A DNA stretch of 64,000 nucleotides, from positions 248,001-312,000 of the forward strand of contig CAWIGR010000012.1 in the NCBI GenBank assembly GCA_963835705.1. The letters run 5' to 3'. Numbering within the stretch: position 1 is the stretch's first letter; every line of letters starts with the position of its first letter. Source of the stretch: JACVRW01 sp963835705. Its GTDB lineage: Bacteria > Actinomycetota > Thermoleophilia > Solirubrobacterales > Thermoleophilaceae. Positions 17,389 through 27,035 of this stretch are shown piece by piece. The translations under genes were made by a program, and so were the position numbers. The notes below the pieces were generated by a model that saw nothing but the letters and a program-made list of their open reading frames with translations, was not told where the DNA came from and searched no databases.

Positions 17389-19116
17389 ATGCGAAGAGCG
17401 GTGCTCGCGATTGTGCTCTGCGCGGCGCCGCTTCTGGCCGGCTCCGCGCACGCGGCCGGGGATCTCCGGGACCGTCAGGCGCTGCGCGCCGCGCTGCAGC
17501 CCCAGGCCGGTGCGGCAAGTGCGCGCCAAGTGGTGTCGCTGCCCCTTCCCGAGCCGCGCACAGGGCGCGCCACGCCGGCCTCCACGGGGTCCGAGCTGAC
17601 TCGGATCGCTCGCCACCGCGGCCCTCAGCGCGTGCTGGTGGGCGTGACGCGCCACTCCGCCCTGCCGGGCGTGAAGCGGGCCCTCGAGCGGCTCGGCGCC
17701 GACCCGGAGGCGTTCGAGCCGATCGGCGTGCTCGCGGCCACCGTGCCGTCCGGGGCCGCGCTGGCCCGCGCGCTCGGCGGCGACCGGCGCGTCGCCTATG
17801 TCGAGCGCGACACCGAGCTGCGGATCGCGGCGGACCCGCTCGACTCCGTCGATCCCGTGACCAACGTCAAGTACACGTGGTACTACGACGCCGTGCGGGC
17901 GGCCGACGCGCTCGCGGCCGCCGGCGGCGGATCGCGGCGCTCGATCGCCGTCCTCGACACCGGGCTCGACACGGCCCACCCCGAGATCGCCGGGCGCTTC
18001 ACCCACACGTTCGACACCGACACCCGCAACACCGATGTCCTCGACGCCGTGGGGCATGGGACGTTCGTGACCGGCCTGATCGCGGGGATCGACGGCAACG
18101 GCATCGGGGGCAAGGGCGTGGCGGGCAACACGCGCGTGCTCGCGATCCGCGCCTCTCTCGACGGCGACTTCAACGAGCGCGACCTGCTGCGCGGCATCTC
18201 CTTCGCGATCCGGCGCGGCGCCGACGTGCTCAACCTGAGCCTGGCCGGGGGCGGCCTGGACGTATCCGTCGCTCGCGCCCTCGCAGGCGCCTTCTTCAAC
18301 GATGTCCTCCCGATCGCCGCCTCCGGCAACCGGGCGGCCCAGGGGAACCCGCTGCAGTTCCCCGCCGCCTTCGTCGGCGGGCGGAGCGGCAGGCCGGGCA
18401 TCGGCCTGTCCGTGGCCGCCACGCGACCGAACGGAGCGGTGCCTCGCTTCTCCACGCACAACCGGTTCGTGAGCCTGGCGGCGCCGGGCGCGGGGCCGTT
18501 CGGGTGCTCCCACGGTGTGCTCTCCGCGCTCCCCGCGCGCGGCGGCACCGACTGGGACGATCCCGGCTCGTGCTCGCGGCTCGTGCTCGACCCGAGCGGC
18601 GCGCGCTTCGCCTACGGCGAGGGCACCAGCTTCGCCGCCCCGATCGCGTCCGGCATCGCCGCGCTCGTGTGGCAGGTCGAGCCGCGGCTTGCCTCCGAGC
18701 AGGTCGCCCAGGTGCTGACCCGCTCGGCCCGCCAGACGCTCGGCAGAGGCTGGAACGAGTTCACGGGCGCCGGCGTCGTCGACGGCGGGGCCGCCGCGGC
18801 GCTGGCGCGCCGGTACGACGTGACGGCCCCGCGCGCCAGGGGAGCGGCGCGGCGCACCGGAGCCAGCGTGAGGGTGCGACTCAGGCGGGTCAGGGACCGC
18901 ACCGAGCCCGGACGGGAGCTCGCCGGGCGGGTGGCCTACAACCTGCTCGTCTCTCGCGACGGCGGCGACGATTTCGACCCCGTGGTGAGGCGCAGGCGGC
19001 GGCCGTTCACCCGTTCCGTGGCACTGCGCGGGAGGCGCCCCAATGTCTTCGTGGCCACGGTCTGCGACCGCAACGGCAACTGCGGGATCAGGCGGCTGGG
19101 ACGCTTCAGGCCCTGA
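17389..19116 (+). CDS. Secreted S8 family serine peptidase (subtilisin-like)
   Basis: 575 residues from ATG 17389. Signal peptide residues 1-22 (MRRAVLAIVLCAAPLLAGSAHA), an inhibitor-like propeptide to ~150, then the catalytic Asp190 in IAVLDTGLD, His223 in GHGTFV, the oxyanion Asn in AASGN, and Ser in GTSFAAP. A ~100-residue Arg-rich C-terminal tail follows. A TACGAT hexamer (17375-17380) 8 bp upstream of the ATG could be a -10 for a near-leaderless transcript. All triad residues are present. Confidence 0.95.
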   Translation: MRRAVLAIVLCAAPLLAGSAHAAGDLRDRQALRAALQPQAGAASARQVVSLPLPEPRTGRATPASTGSELTRIARHRGPQRVLVGVTRHSALPGVKRALERLGADPEAFEPIGVLAATVPSGAALARALGGDRRVAYVERDTELRIAADPLDSVDPVTNVKYTWYYDAVRAADALAAAGGGSRRSIAVLDTGLDTAHPEIAGRFTHTFDTDTRNTDVLDAVGHGTFVTGLIAGIDGNGIGGKGVAGNTRVLAIRASLDGDFNERDLLRGISFAIRRGADVLNLSLAGGGLDVSVARALAGAFFNDVLPIAASGNRAAQGNPLQFPAAFVGGRSGRPGIGLSVAATRPNGAVPRFSTHNRFVSLAAPGAGPFGCSHGVLSALPARGGTDWDDPGSCSRLVLDPSGARFAYGEGTSFAAPIASGIAALVWQVEPRLASEQVAQVLTRSARQTLGRGWNEFTGAGVVDGGAAAALARRYDVTAPRARGAARRTGASVRVRLRRVRDRTEPGRELAGRVAYNLLVSRDGGDDFDPVVRRRRRPFTRSVALRGRRPNVFVATVCDRNGNCGIRRLGRFRP

Positions 19117-19122
19117 GCGGCG

Positions 19123-20280
19123 TCACAGGTAGCCCATCGGGTCCACCGGCGACCCGCCCGAGCGCGTCTCGAAGTGCAGGTGGTCGCCGAAGCAGTGTCC
19201 CGTGCAGCCCACGTAGCCGATCACCTGGCCCTGGCCCACCGAGGCGCCGTTCGAGGTGGCGAAGCTCGACTGGTGCGCGTAACAGGTGGACAGGCCGCCG
19301 CTGTGCTGGATGCAGGTGTAGTTGCCGTAGCCCCCGACCCATCCCATCAGCGCCACGCGGCCCGAGTCCGCCGCGCGGATGGGCGTGCCGGTCCCCACGG
19401 CGATGTCCACGCCGGCGTGCAGGCGCCCCCAGCGCATGCCGAAGGGCGAGACCACCGGGCCGCTGACAGGCCAGACGAGCTGGCCGCTCCCCCGGATGAT
19501 GGGGCCGGCTGCGGGGCTGGCGAGCGCGGCCTGCACCCGCGCCTGCTCGGCCTCGAGCGCCCTGAGGTCTCCCTCGAGCGCCACGCGGCTGTCGCGCACC
19601 TGGGCGAGCGCGCCGCGCTTGTCGGCCCGCGCCGAGGCGAGCTGGTCGCGCGAGGAGACGAGCTGGCTCTGGGCGGCGGCGATCTGGTCGCGCTCCGCCA
19701 GGATCCGCTCGGCGGCGACCTGCTCCTCCTCCTCCAGCTCGGCGAGCTGGACGGCCTGGTCGCGGGCCTGGTCGCGGAGATCGCGGACGCGGCCGGTGAT
19801 GTGCCGGTCCTGCTCTGAGATGCGCTCCAGGAACTCGGCCCGCTCGAGCAGGTCGCCGAAGCCGTCCGACTCCAGGACCACGGTGAGGGCGTCGGGGCTG
19901 TCGGACTTGTAGATCTCGACGAGCCGGGTGGCGAGCACACGCCGGGCGGTGTCCAGCTCCCGGCGCAGGCGCTCGAGGCGGTCGCGGGCCTGCTCGAGCC
20001 GGTCGCGCACCTCGAGCAACTCCGCCTGCTGGCGATCGAGGCTGGCCTGAGCCCGCTCGAGCCGCCGCTCGGTCGCGTTGATCTCGCCCTGGAGCGTCTC
20101 GATTCGGTTGCTGAACTGCTGGATCGTGGTGGAGAGGACACCTTCCTTGTGCCGGGCCGCGGCGATCTGATCGCGCTTCTTCTCGATGCGCTGCGAGATC
20201 GGCGCGGACAGGCCGGGCAGCGGAAGCGCAAGGTAGGCCGCAAGGGCCAGCGTTATTGGCAGCCAGAAGGTCTTTCTCAT
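19123..20280 (-). CDS. M23 family peptidase with coiled-coil (EnvC/NlpD-like)
   Basis: 385 residues from ATG 20280. Signal peptide 1-25, a long coiled coil ~30-260 rich in Glu/Arg/Gln, then a LytM domain: WPVSGPVVSPFGMRW, metal ligands in HAGVDI and in DHLHFE. It resembles EnvC-type proteins in which the coiled coil controls a peptidoglycan hydrolase domain; here the LytM metal ligands are intact, so it is likely an active endopeptidase. It is divergent from htpX. Confidence 0.93.
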   Translation of the reverse strand: MRKTFWLPITLALAAYLALPLPGLSAPISQRIEKKRDQIAAARHKEGVLSTTIQQFSNRIETLQGEINATERRLERAQASLDRQQAELLEVRDRLEQARDRLERLRRELDTARRVLATRLVEIYKSDSPDALTVVLESDGFGDLLERAEFLERISEQDRHITGRVRDLRDQARDQAVQLAELEEEEQVAAERILAERDQIAAAQSQLVSSRDQLASARADKRGALAQVRDSRVALEGDLRALEAEQARVQAALASPAAGPIIRGSGQLVWPVSGPVVSPFGMRWGRLHAGVDIAVGTGTPIRAADSGRVALMGWVGGYGNYTCIQHSGGLSTCYAHQSSFATSNGASVGQGQVIGYVGCTGHCFGDHLHFETRSGGSPVDPMGYL

Positions 20281-20425
20281 CGTCTCGGCGCGGGGCGGTT
20301 CGCTCGGTTTCCTTGCGTTATGCAGGGAAATTCAGCGCACAAGGGCCGGGACTCTACCAGCGGCCGTCGCGCCCGAGACGCGATTTCCGCCACCTGCAAG
20401 CGAGCGTGCACGACTCACTAGAATC
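20281..20425 (-). promoter_or_regulatory. Structured 5' leader of the M23 gene; possible riboswitch
   Basis: The 145-nt gap upstream of the peptidase, read on the minus strand, contains a hairpin TTCCCTGC / GCAAGGAA around loop ATAAC (20309-20329), followed by AACCGAGCGAACCGC. Actinobacterial M23/Rpf/NlpC hydrolases are often controlled by ydaO-type c-di-AMP riboswitches, which motivates the idea, but the full consensus cannot be confirmed by eye. The htpX -10 (TAGAAT, 20419-20424) lies at the far end. Confidence 0.25.
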
Positions 20426-21331
20426 ATGGCCATGGCGGCACAGCAGAGAGCAATCTTCCCTCGCGACACCGGGCTTCAGGTCCGGATGCTCGTCACGCTG
20501 TTCCTGCTGGGGCTGCTCTACGTGGCCCTCGTGGGAGCACTCCTCGCGGCGGGCACCGGGCTGATCCTGATGGTCCTGATCATCGGCGGGCTCAGCTTCG
20601 CGCAGCTGTTCTTCTCGGACAAGCTGGCCCTGAGCGCGATGGGCGCCAGGGAGGTGTCGCCGGAGGAGGCCCCGGGGCTGCACGGGATGATCGAGCGCCT
20701 CTGCATCCAGGCCGACCTTCCCAAGCCCAAGATCGCGGTGGCCGACATGCACGTGCCGAACGCGTTCGCGCTCGGCCGCTCGCAGAAGAGCGCGACCGTG
20801 TGCTGCACCACCGGCATCATGCAGACGCTCTCGCCCAGCGAGCTCGAGGGCGTGATGGCGCACGAGCTGGCGCACGTCAAGCATCGCGACGTGCTGATCA
20901 TGACCATCGCGAGCTTCTTCGCCTCGATCGCCGCTCTGATCATGCAGTTCGGCTTCTTCTTCGGCGGAGGTGACGACGAGAACCCGAGCATCCTCGTGGT
21001 GCTGCTGGTCTCGTTCGTGGTCTACATCGTGTCGTTCTTCCTGATGCTCGCCCTGTCGCGCTACCGCGAGTTCGCGGCCGACCGCGGCGCGGCGATCATC
21101 ACCGGAAGGCCGAGCGCGCTCTCTTCCGCGCTGGTGAAGATCTCCAGCGCGATGCAGACCGTGCCCACCCAGGACCTGCGCCAAGCCGAGCGCCTGAACG
21201 CGTTCTTCATCGTCCCGACGGGCGTCAAGGGCGCGGTCCAGAGCCTCTTCTCGACGCACCCGCCGATGGAGAAGCGGATCCAGCGGCTGCAGCAGATCGA
21301 GGACTCGCTGCAGCGGGGCATCGCCGCGTAG
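20426..21331 (+). CDS. htpX: HtpX-like M48 membrane zinc metalloprotease
   Basis: 301 residues. Two N-terminal helices (~24-65), the zinc motif HELAHVKHRD, two further helices (~165-215), and the distal Glu in YREFAADRGAA. HtpX degrades misfolded membrane proteins. ATG 20426 and ATG 20432 are both possible; TAGAAT at 20419-20424 fits a leaderless start at 20432. It is followed by pspAB, the arrangement common in Actinobacteria. Confidence 0.93.
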   Translation: MAMAAQQRAIFPRDTGLQVRMLVTLFLLGLLYVALVGALLAAGTGLILMVLIIGGLSFAQLFFSDKLALSAMGAREVSPEEAPGLHGMIERLCIQADLPKPKIAVADMHVPNAFALGRSQKSATVCCTTGIMQTLSPSELEGVMAHELAHVKHRDVLIMTIASFFASIAALIMQFGFFFGGGDDENPSILVVLLVSFVVYIVSFFLMLALSRYREFAADRGAAIITGRPSALSSALVKISSAMQTVPTQDLRQAERLNAFFIVPTGVKGAVQSLFSTHPPMEKRIQRLQQIEDSLQRGIAA

Positions 21332-21434
21332 TGTCAGCGAGCGAGAACCAAGCCTGGCAAGGACGCAGGGAGCGCAGCGTGCTGGGCACGCGCGCGACCG
21401 AGGACGCCGCCAGGCGCCGGTTCGCAGCGCGCTG

Positions 21435-22011
21435 ATGGGTTTCCTGGACGCGCTGTTAGGAGGGCGCGGCAAAAAGGTCAAGGGAGCGGCGCCGGACAGG
21501 CTGTTCGCGATGACGACGGCGAACGTGACGCTCGAGACGGGCCTGGGGCTGAAGCACAGAGAGAGGGCCGGGATCGTGTTCCAGCCACTGGGCACGGCCG
21601 ATTTCGAGTCGATCCTGTCCGAGACCGAGGAGCTGCTGCGCGGCACCACGGAGGAGACCGGCACGAAGCTGCGCTCCCACGAGGACGAGTACGGCTACCG
21701 CTGGCTGATCCTGCGCCGACCCGGATTTCGACGACCAGGTGGTCTCGCTCAACACGATCTCGTCGCAGCTCCAGGGCGAGGGCTACGGCGACCGCCTGCT
21801 GTGCGCGGTGTTCGCCTTCGAGGAGAAGGGCCGCCCCCTCTACTTCATCTACAACTTCAAGCGCGGCACCTACTACCCGTTCGTGCCGGCGCCGGGCGAC
21901 AAGGCACGCGACAACGAGCGCGAGCTGCGCCTGAAGTCCCAGGTCGGAAACGAGCTGCCGTTCGAGGAGGACGTGTCGCGCTGGTTCCCGCTCTGGGAGA
22001 TCCCGCTGTAG
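21435..22011 (+). CDS. pspAB: PspA-associated protein PspAB, one frameshift
   Basis: Starts MGFLDALLGGRGKKVKG, the PspAB hallmark, and is read to ILR near 21717. A one-base shift there (an extra C in CGCCGACC) restores PDFDDQVVSLNTISSQ and runs to the stop at 22011. Repaired length is ~190 residues, normal for the family. PspAB accompanies HtpX and PspA in actinobacterial envelope-stress loci. The remaining reading is well conserved, so an assembly indel is likely. The integrase frame at 21857-23179 overlaps its 3' part on the other strand. Confidence 0.85.
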
Positions 22012-23179
22012 GGATTTGCCGCTCTATGAGCGGCTTCTTGCCGCCTCGCGTCCGCCGAAAGGTACGAGAGAGGTACGAGCTTTTGCGGGCGGCGCCGATC
22101 ACGGCCTCCGCCGGCTCCCGTTTGGCTGGGTCGAACTCGTCGAAGAGGTGGCCGTAGTCGCGGAGGCACGTCTGCGGCGAGTGACCGGCCTGCCGTGCGA
22201 CCTCGAGTATCGATTGGCCCTCGTGGATCAGCAGCGAGACGAACGAGTGGCGCAGGTCGTATGCCCGCGCGTTCGGCAGCCCCACCGCGAGCTTGGCGGC
22301 TCTGAACGTGCCCTGGGTCCAGCGGTTCCACTGGCCCTCGGTGAGGGTCCCGTCCGGCGATTCGCCGGGGAACACAATGCCTTCCGGATCGGGGCGGCCC
22401 TGCGCGAGCCGCCACTCGGCTAGGTCCTGGGCGAGCGGTGAGAGCAGCCGCACGGTCCGCTCGGCGCCGGTCTTGGTCCCTTTCAATCGGCCCATCGAGC
22501 TAGCGCCGGTCACAGCGATGATGCGCTCTCCGACTCGGTTCCATGTCAGCGCGAGGGCTTCTCCGGGTCGTAGCCCCGAGTAGGCGAGCACGGACACAAG
22601 CGTGGCGCCGCGGAGTCGGCCGTCGGCAAGGAGGTACTGACGAAGCTGCTCGACCTGGGCCGGAGCGATGGGATGGATCACGATCCGCCGTCGGGCTCTC
22701 GGCTTGTGTGCCACCCGCATCGGGTTCTGGGCGATGCGCTCCCACTCCACGGCGCGCTGGAGCACGCCCTGCAGCATTCCGGCGACCTTCTTCACGCTGG
22801 CTGGCGAGAGGCCGTCGCGTTGGAGCTGTGCGAGGTAGCGGTCGAGCACGGCGGGACGCAGCTGGCGCAATTCCACGCCGCCGATGTTCGGCAGGACGTG
22901 CCGGTCCCACAGCGACTCGTAGGTCCGCAGGGTCTTCGGCTCGAGGTTCGGAACGGCGTATTCGACGAGCCACTCCTGGCCGAACTCGGCCAGCGATATC
23001 CGGCCGGCGTCCATGATCCCGAGCTCCCCCAACCGCCGCAGTCGACGAATCTCGGCGTCGAACGCCTCGGCGTCGCGCTTCCGGCCGACCGTCTTGGAGC
23101 GATTCCGACCGTGTTCGTCGCGCCAGCGAACACGCCATACCTTCCTGCCGTCGCCGCGAGCGACCTGCTCGACGCTCAT
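21857..23179 (-). CDS. Tyrosine-family site-specific integrase
   Basis: 440 residues from ATG 23179. Arm-binding/SAM-like N-terminal part to ~165, then the catalytic domain with Arg in SVLAYSGLRPGEAL, HxxR in YDLRHSFVSLL, His in RQAGHSPQT and Tyr in RDYGHLFDEF. Real integrase sequence ends near residue 390 (~22010). The remaining ~50 residues are antisense to pspAB, so the gene apparently lost or never had a stop at the element boundary. It overlaps the excisionase gene by ATGA. This is the typical int-xis module of an integrative element. Confidence 0.9.
   Translation of the reverse strand: MSVEQVARGDGRKVWRVRWRDEHGRNRSKTVGRKRDAEAFDAEIRRLRRLGELGIMDAGRISLAEFGQEWLVEYAVPNLEPKTLRTYESLWDRHVLPNIGGVELRQLRPAVLDRYLAQLQRDGLSPASVKKVAGMLQGVLQRAVEWERIAQNPMRVAHKPRARRRIVIHPIAPAQVEQLRQYLLADGRLRGATLVSVLAYSGLRPGEALALTWNRVGERIIAVTGASSMGRLKGTKTGAERTVRLLSPLAQDLAEWRLAQGRPDPEGIVFPGESPDGTLTEGQWNRWTQGTFRAAKLAVGLPNARAYDLRHSFVSLLIHEGQSILEVARQAGHSPQTCLRDYGHLFDEFDPAKREPAEAVIGAARKSSYLSRTFRRTRGGKKPLIERQIPTAGSPRAGTSATRPPRTAARFRPGTSGAARARCRVPCRPAPARTGSRCRA
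22018..22034 (+). terminator. Hairpin terminator after pspAB
   Basis: GCCGCTC, loop TAT, GAGCGGC, then TTCTTG, 7 bp after the pspAB stop. A perfect 7-bp stem. It also lies inside the C-terminal codons of the antisense integrase frame. Confidence 0.6.
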
Positions 23180-23553
23180 GCCTGGCCCCGTTCGACCGGT
23201 CGCAGCACCGAACGGAAGCTACCCGGTGGAGCCGGCCTCCGGGCGGAGATGCCGTGGGCCGGTCCGGATGGTGTGGGCGAGACCGGATCTGCGGTCATCC
23301 AGCGGCTGAACTCGTCCTCCGGGACCCGCAGCCGCGCGCGGACTCGGAAGGCGAGCAACTCCCCGCTCTCGATCGCCCGGTAGATGACCTTGCGGGACAG
23401 CATCGCGCGTCGCGCGCACTCGTCGGCGGAGAGGAAGATCGCGGGCGCCTGCGGGAGGTCAGCCTCCGACGGGAGGTGAGGCTCGGAAGTCACGCCGCCG
23501 CGGGAGAGGCCACCGAGTGGATGGTCAGGCGATCGATGCGCTTCGTCAGTCAT
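23176..23553 (-). CDS. Excisionase-type helix-turn-helix protein
   Basis: 125 residues. The core AIFLSADECARRAMLSRKVIYRAIESGELLAFRV is the MerR-like winged helix of excisionase-family DNA-binding proteins, with Pro/Ser-rich tails on both sides. It ends ATGA-coupled to the integrase, so it probably controls integration/excision direction. Its start lies next to the right edge of the IS3 remnant. Confidence 0.8.
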   Translation of the reverse strand: MTDEAHRSPDHPLGGLSRGGVTSEPHLPSEADLPQAPAIFLSADECARRAMLSRKVIYRAIESGELLAFRVRARLRVPEDEFSRWMTADPVSPTPSGPAHGISARRPAPPGSFRSVLRPVERGQA

Positions 23554-24688
23554 AGGCCTCTGCTCTGAGCCGGACCGGGTTCCACGGAGACCGGGTTTGG
23601 TGGGTCTCGTAGGAGTTCATGGCAGCGTAGTCGGGTCAGCGCCGCCGTCGAGCCAGAGAGCCCGGAGGGCGGCTGTGCGAGGCGGCGGCGGCGATCGGAA
23701 GCCATGGTCGACGGGATCGGCGCCGTTCGCCGCTCGCGGGCGTCGGCCGCTCCGATTCGAGCCGCGGAGAGCCGTTCTGCGGGACTCGGCGAAGAGGCCG
23801 CGACCGATCCGTCGCCCGAAATCAGGCGCTGAGCAGCGTGGAGCGCCTCGAACTCGGCTGGCGGCAGGTCGCCGAGCGACTCGTGCAGTCGCTCGTGGTT
23901 GAACCAGCCGATGTACTCGACGGTCGCCAGCTCGAGCTGCGAGCGCGAGCGCCAGACGCGGTCGGCGATCAGCTCGGTCTTGTAGCTGTCGACGAACGAC
24001 TCCGCGAGCGCGTTGTCATAGGCGTCGCCGACCGAGCCGACCGATCCCAGCACGCCGTGGTCGTCGAGCGTCTGGGTGAAGTCGATCGACGTGTACTGGC
24101 TGCCGCGATCGGAGTGGTGCACGAGCTCGACGTCGGCACCGGGCCCACGCGTCCAGAGCGCCATCCGCAGCGCCTCGAGGACCAGTGTCGTGCGCATGTG
24201 CCCGGCCAGCTGCCAGCCGACGACCATCCGCGAGAAGGCGTCGATGACGAAGGCCAGAAAGAGCACGCCCTGCCAGCAGCGCAGGTAGGTGATGTCGGCC
24301 ACCCAGAGCTCGTTCGGGCCGCTGGCCGAGAAGTCGCGCTCGATGAGCTCCCCGGCGCTGCGCCTCCGGGTCTGGCTTGGTGGTCCGCCAGGGCTTGCCG
24401 CCGCGCTTGCCGCCCTGGATGCCCGCCTCGCCCATCAGCCGCTTACCTGGCAGCGCGGGACGCGGTCCCGGCGCGCAGCAGCGCCTTCCACAGCCGCCGG
24501 TAGCCGTAGGCGCAGTAGTTCTTCGCGTGCGTCTCCTTGATCAAGGCGAGCAGCCGCTCGTCCTCCACCGCCCGGCGAGAGCGACTCCCCTTACGGCGCT
24601 CGTAGTAGGCGGACGCCGAAACACCCAGGGTGCGGCAGATGGGCTCGACCCCGAAGCCAGCGCGGTGCTCGTCCACGTAAGCGCTCAC
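23550..24688 (-). pseudogene. IS3 OrfB transposase (DDE), two frameshifts
   Basis: Three consecutive frames make one OrfB: ATG 24688 to ~24460 (VEPICRTLGVSASAYYERRKG, CAYGYRRLWKALL), then to ~24370 (MGEAGIQGGKRGGKPWRTTKPD), then the rve core to the end. The DDE core shows Asp in WVADITYLR, Asp in HHSDRGSQYTS and Glu in NALAESFVDSYKTELI, then NHERLHESLGDLPP. The frame runs ~85 residues past the usual end. Non-functional as read. Confidence 0.85.
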
Positions 24689-24960
24689 TTCGGTCGGTCC
24701 GGGTCGAGCTCCTTGGCAAAAAACACGGAGGCGGACTTGAGGATCTCGTTCGCGCGCCGCAGCTCATAGTTCTCCTTGCGCAGCTTGCGGATCTCCTCGC
24801 GCTCCTGGGTGCTCAGCAGGTCGGTGCGCTTGCCGCTATCGGCCTCGGCCTGGCGCACGCGCTTGCGCAGCGCCTCCGGATGCATGCCCAGGTCACGCGC
24901 GATCTGGGCGAACGGTCGATCGCTCTCAAGTGCGAGCCGAACGCGCGCGCGGCCTGTTGC
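23566..24960 (-). mobile_element. IS3-family insertion sequence, 5'-truncated and frameshifted
   Basis: OrfA and OrfB remnants in IS3 order on the minus strand, overlapping ATGA. The 3' terminal segment (TGAGCCGGACCGGGTTCC from 23566) looks like an IS end, but no matching inverted repeat is found beyond the OrfA side. OrfA lacks its N-terminus, so the 5' end is lost near 24960. The element separates the int-xis pair from the rest of any integrated cargo. Confidence 0.75.
24685..24960 (-). pseudogene. IS3 OrfA transposase, N-terminus missing
   Basis: Recognisable from VRLALESDRPFAQIARDLG through the leucine-zipper-like RKLRKENYELRRANEILK to ELDPDRPK. The usual first ~15 residues are replaced by unrelated sequence, and the frame merely stays open upstream to 25230. 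It overlaps OrfB by 4 bp, as in IS3 elements that frameshift to make OrfAB. Confidence 0.8.
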
Positions 24961-25471
24961 GCTCAAGGAAGAAACCCATAGAGCGAAACAGATGGAGGGA
25001 AACACAAGGAGGGAAACAGGTGTTTCGTCGACGCCCGCTTCCCCCCGCCGGCTCCGGCTGTGCCGCTGCTCAACCACTCCACCCCGCGATGGCGCCGTCG
25101 GTGGCTGGCGGGCGGACTTCCGTAGCAGCCGATCGGCGAGAGTGCCGCTCGCACAGGTAAGCGCGCGTCTGGACGCAGCCCGGCTGGGCTCCTGCTGGTG
25201 CAACCCAGTAGCGAGAGACGCATGCGGCACGGCGGCGGAGAGCGCTGCCTTCGTCGAAAAGGAGAACTCTCGACCTTCGCGCTCGGTCCTCGTCCAACTC
25301 GGCAGTCGGCGTTAGCTGGAGTCGAGCAAGTACTGTCCCGGGTCGCGCTGTTCCTCGCTCGGGAAAGCGAGCGTGTCGTCGCGCCGCTCGAGGCCAGTGT
25401 CGTTGGTCGTCCATCGCGGGAGCGGGTGGGACTCGGCCGACACGCCCGCTTTCATGGGAACGGAGCGCTCC
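24961..25471. other. Gene-poor stretch with repeat-family fragments
   Basis: No supported gene. It contains AGAGTGCCGCTCGCAC (near 25139) and CCTCGTCCAACTCGGCAGTCGG (near 25290), both phrases of the dispersed repeat family found elsewhere in the window. Confidence 0.4.
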
Positions 25472-26448
25472 TCATTGCTGCCGGGCGGGCGCGAGCAGCG
25501 CGTGGAGCTCTCCTTCGGTCACGTCTCTGGTGATCTGCATTCGACCGAGCGGGTTGGCCGCCCCCGGGGACGCGAAGCGGCTGCGGTCCTGGGTGAAGAC
25601 GACCTCGAAGCTTTGCAGCAGCCGGGCTAGGAGCTCGCCCGGGATGCGCTGGTCGTTGGTGGCGGCCTGGCCGTAGTTGCCGTACGGGGGCGCGAACGCG
25701 AGCGGTCGAAAGCCGCGCACACGGAAGGCCAGCTGTTCCTCGCCCCAGGTGATGTCCGAGAACACCCTTTCGCGCCAGCCGCCGAGGATCTCCTCCGCCC
25801 CCCGATAGGCATAGAACGGGCCCACGTCGTCGGGCGCTGGGCCGTAGCGGATCTGATGATGACCGGTACCGGACTGAAGCTGGACGTCCCAGCGGCCGCC
25901 GCGCTGCAGTGTGTTGAGCTCCCTCCAAGTCAGGTACTCAGGGTCACCGCTACCACGCGTCCGACATCGACGAACAGCACGGCGTTGAAGCCGAGTTTGC
26001 GCAAGATCCCGTCGCTCCCGGTCCAGGAGTCAAGGCGCGCGCCGTCGAATGTCAGCAGCAGCGGCCGCGGCGGAAGGTTGACGCGCTCTCGCTTGATGAA
26101 GCGGACGAACTCGTCCAGCGTGATCGTGTCGTATCCGGCATGATCCAGCAGGGCCATCTGTCTCGCGAAATCCTCCGGGTCGATCCCCAAGTCGGCGTCC
26201 GCGCGCTTCGAGAAGCCGCTGACTGGCGCCACGCCGTGATAGAGGAGCACCGGGACCACCGCGCGATCGGGCGGCGCGGGCGCCCACACCTCGCGATCAT
26301 CGGCACTGAGTACCGGGCGAGGCGCGGGCGCTGGGATCCGTCCGGCCGGCTCGTCGTTTGACTTGTCAGACGACGGCCCGCACGCGCCCAGCGCCGCGCA
26401 GCAGCATACGGCGGCGACCAGACACCCACGGCGGGCTCTCGCGCCCAT
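25472..26448 (-). CDS. Lipoprotein polysaccharide deacetylase, one frameshift
   Basis: ATG 26448 opens a lipoprotein signal ending LGAC (Cys ~23). Then VVPVLLYHGVAPVSGF, LGIDPEDFARQMALLDHAGYDTITLDEF and LLLTFDGARLDSWTGSDG, the NodB-fold start. Near 25940 the frame must change to read EYLTWRELNTLQRGGRWDVQ, RGFRPLAFAPPYGNYGQ and the stop at 25472. Related to PgaB/IcaB-like carbohydrate deacetylases. The usual TFDDG is TFDGA here, so the second metal-binding Asp is missing as read. Confidence 0.8.
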
Positions 26449-27035
26449 CCTCAGGAACCTAGCGCCCCCGCACCGCCAGACGGCCAGCCCTGTGAACCCA
26501 CCCAGCCGCACCCCCGTCGGTGCCGGTCGTCGTGCAGTGCAAAAGCGGCGGCTACGACTCCGGCGGCTCCGATTCGCCGCCGTGAGGCGACCGCATGATG
26601 ATGCCATGTCGGGGGCACCGAAGCTCTGCGCGGCGCGGCGCGCGACGTGCTCGAGGCCGGCGAGTGGTCGACGGCCAGGACCTCCTTGGAGGCCGCGCTC
26701 GAGCGGGCGGAGACGGCCGACTCGGGCTTCGACCTCTCGATGGGCCCGGAAACGCCCACGAGGGTCTTCGAGACTGTGGGAATGAGCGGCGATCCCGCCT
26801 GTAGAGTGAAGACGGCCCTCGGCGCAAGGCCGGCGAAACAGGTCAGCGTCATTACGGACGCCACATCGTGAGGATGTGACCCGTCGAGGGAGGGGTGCGC
26901 CGCTCGAGGACGTCGCGGTAGCCGGACTCAACGGCATCGGGGCCGGCGCCACGGTCGATCTCAACCGGGTGGCGCACCAGGTTATGAAGTCTCTGCAGCA
27001 TTCTCGCTGCGACCAACCAACCGAGAGGCCGTCCC
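26449..27035. other. Intergenic; possible TPR-like gene fragment
   Basis: About 590 bp without a secure gene. On the plus strand near 26617-26700 one frame reads ALRGAARDVLEAGEWSTART, like the TPR start of LuxR-type regulators, but no start or continuation is convincing. Otherwise nothing recognised. Confidence 0.3.
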
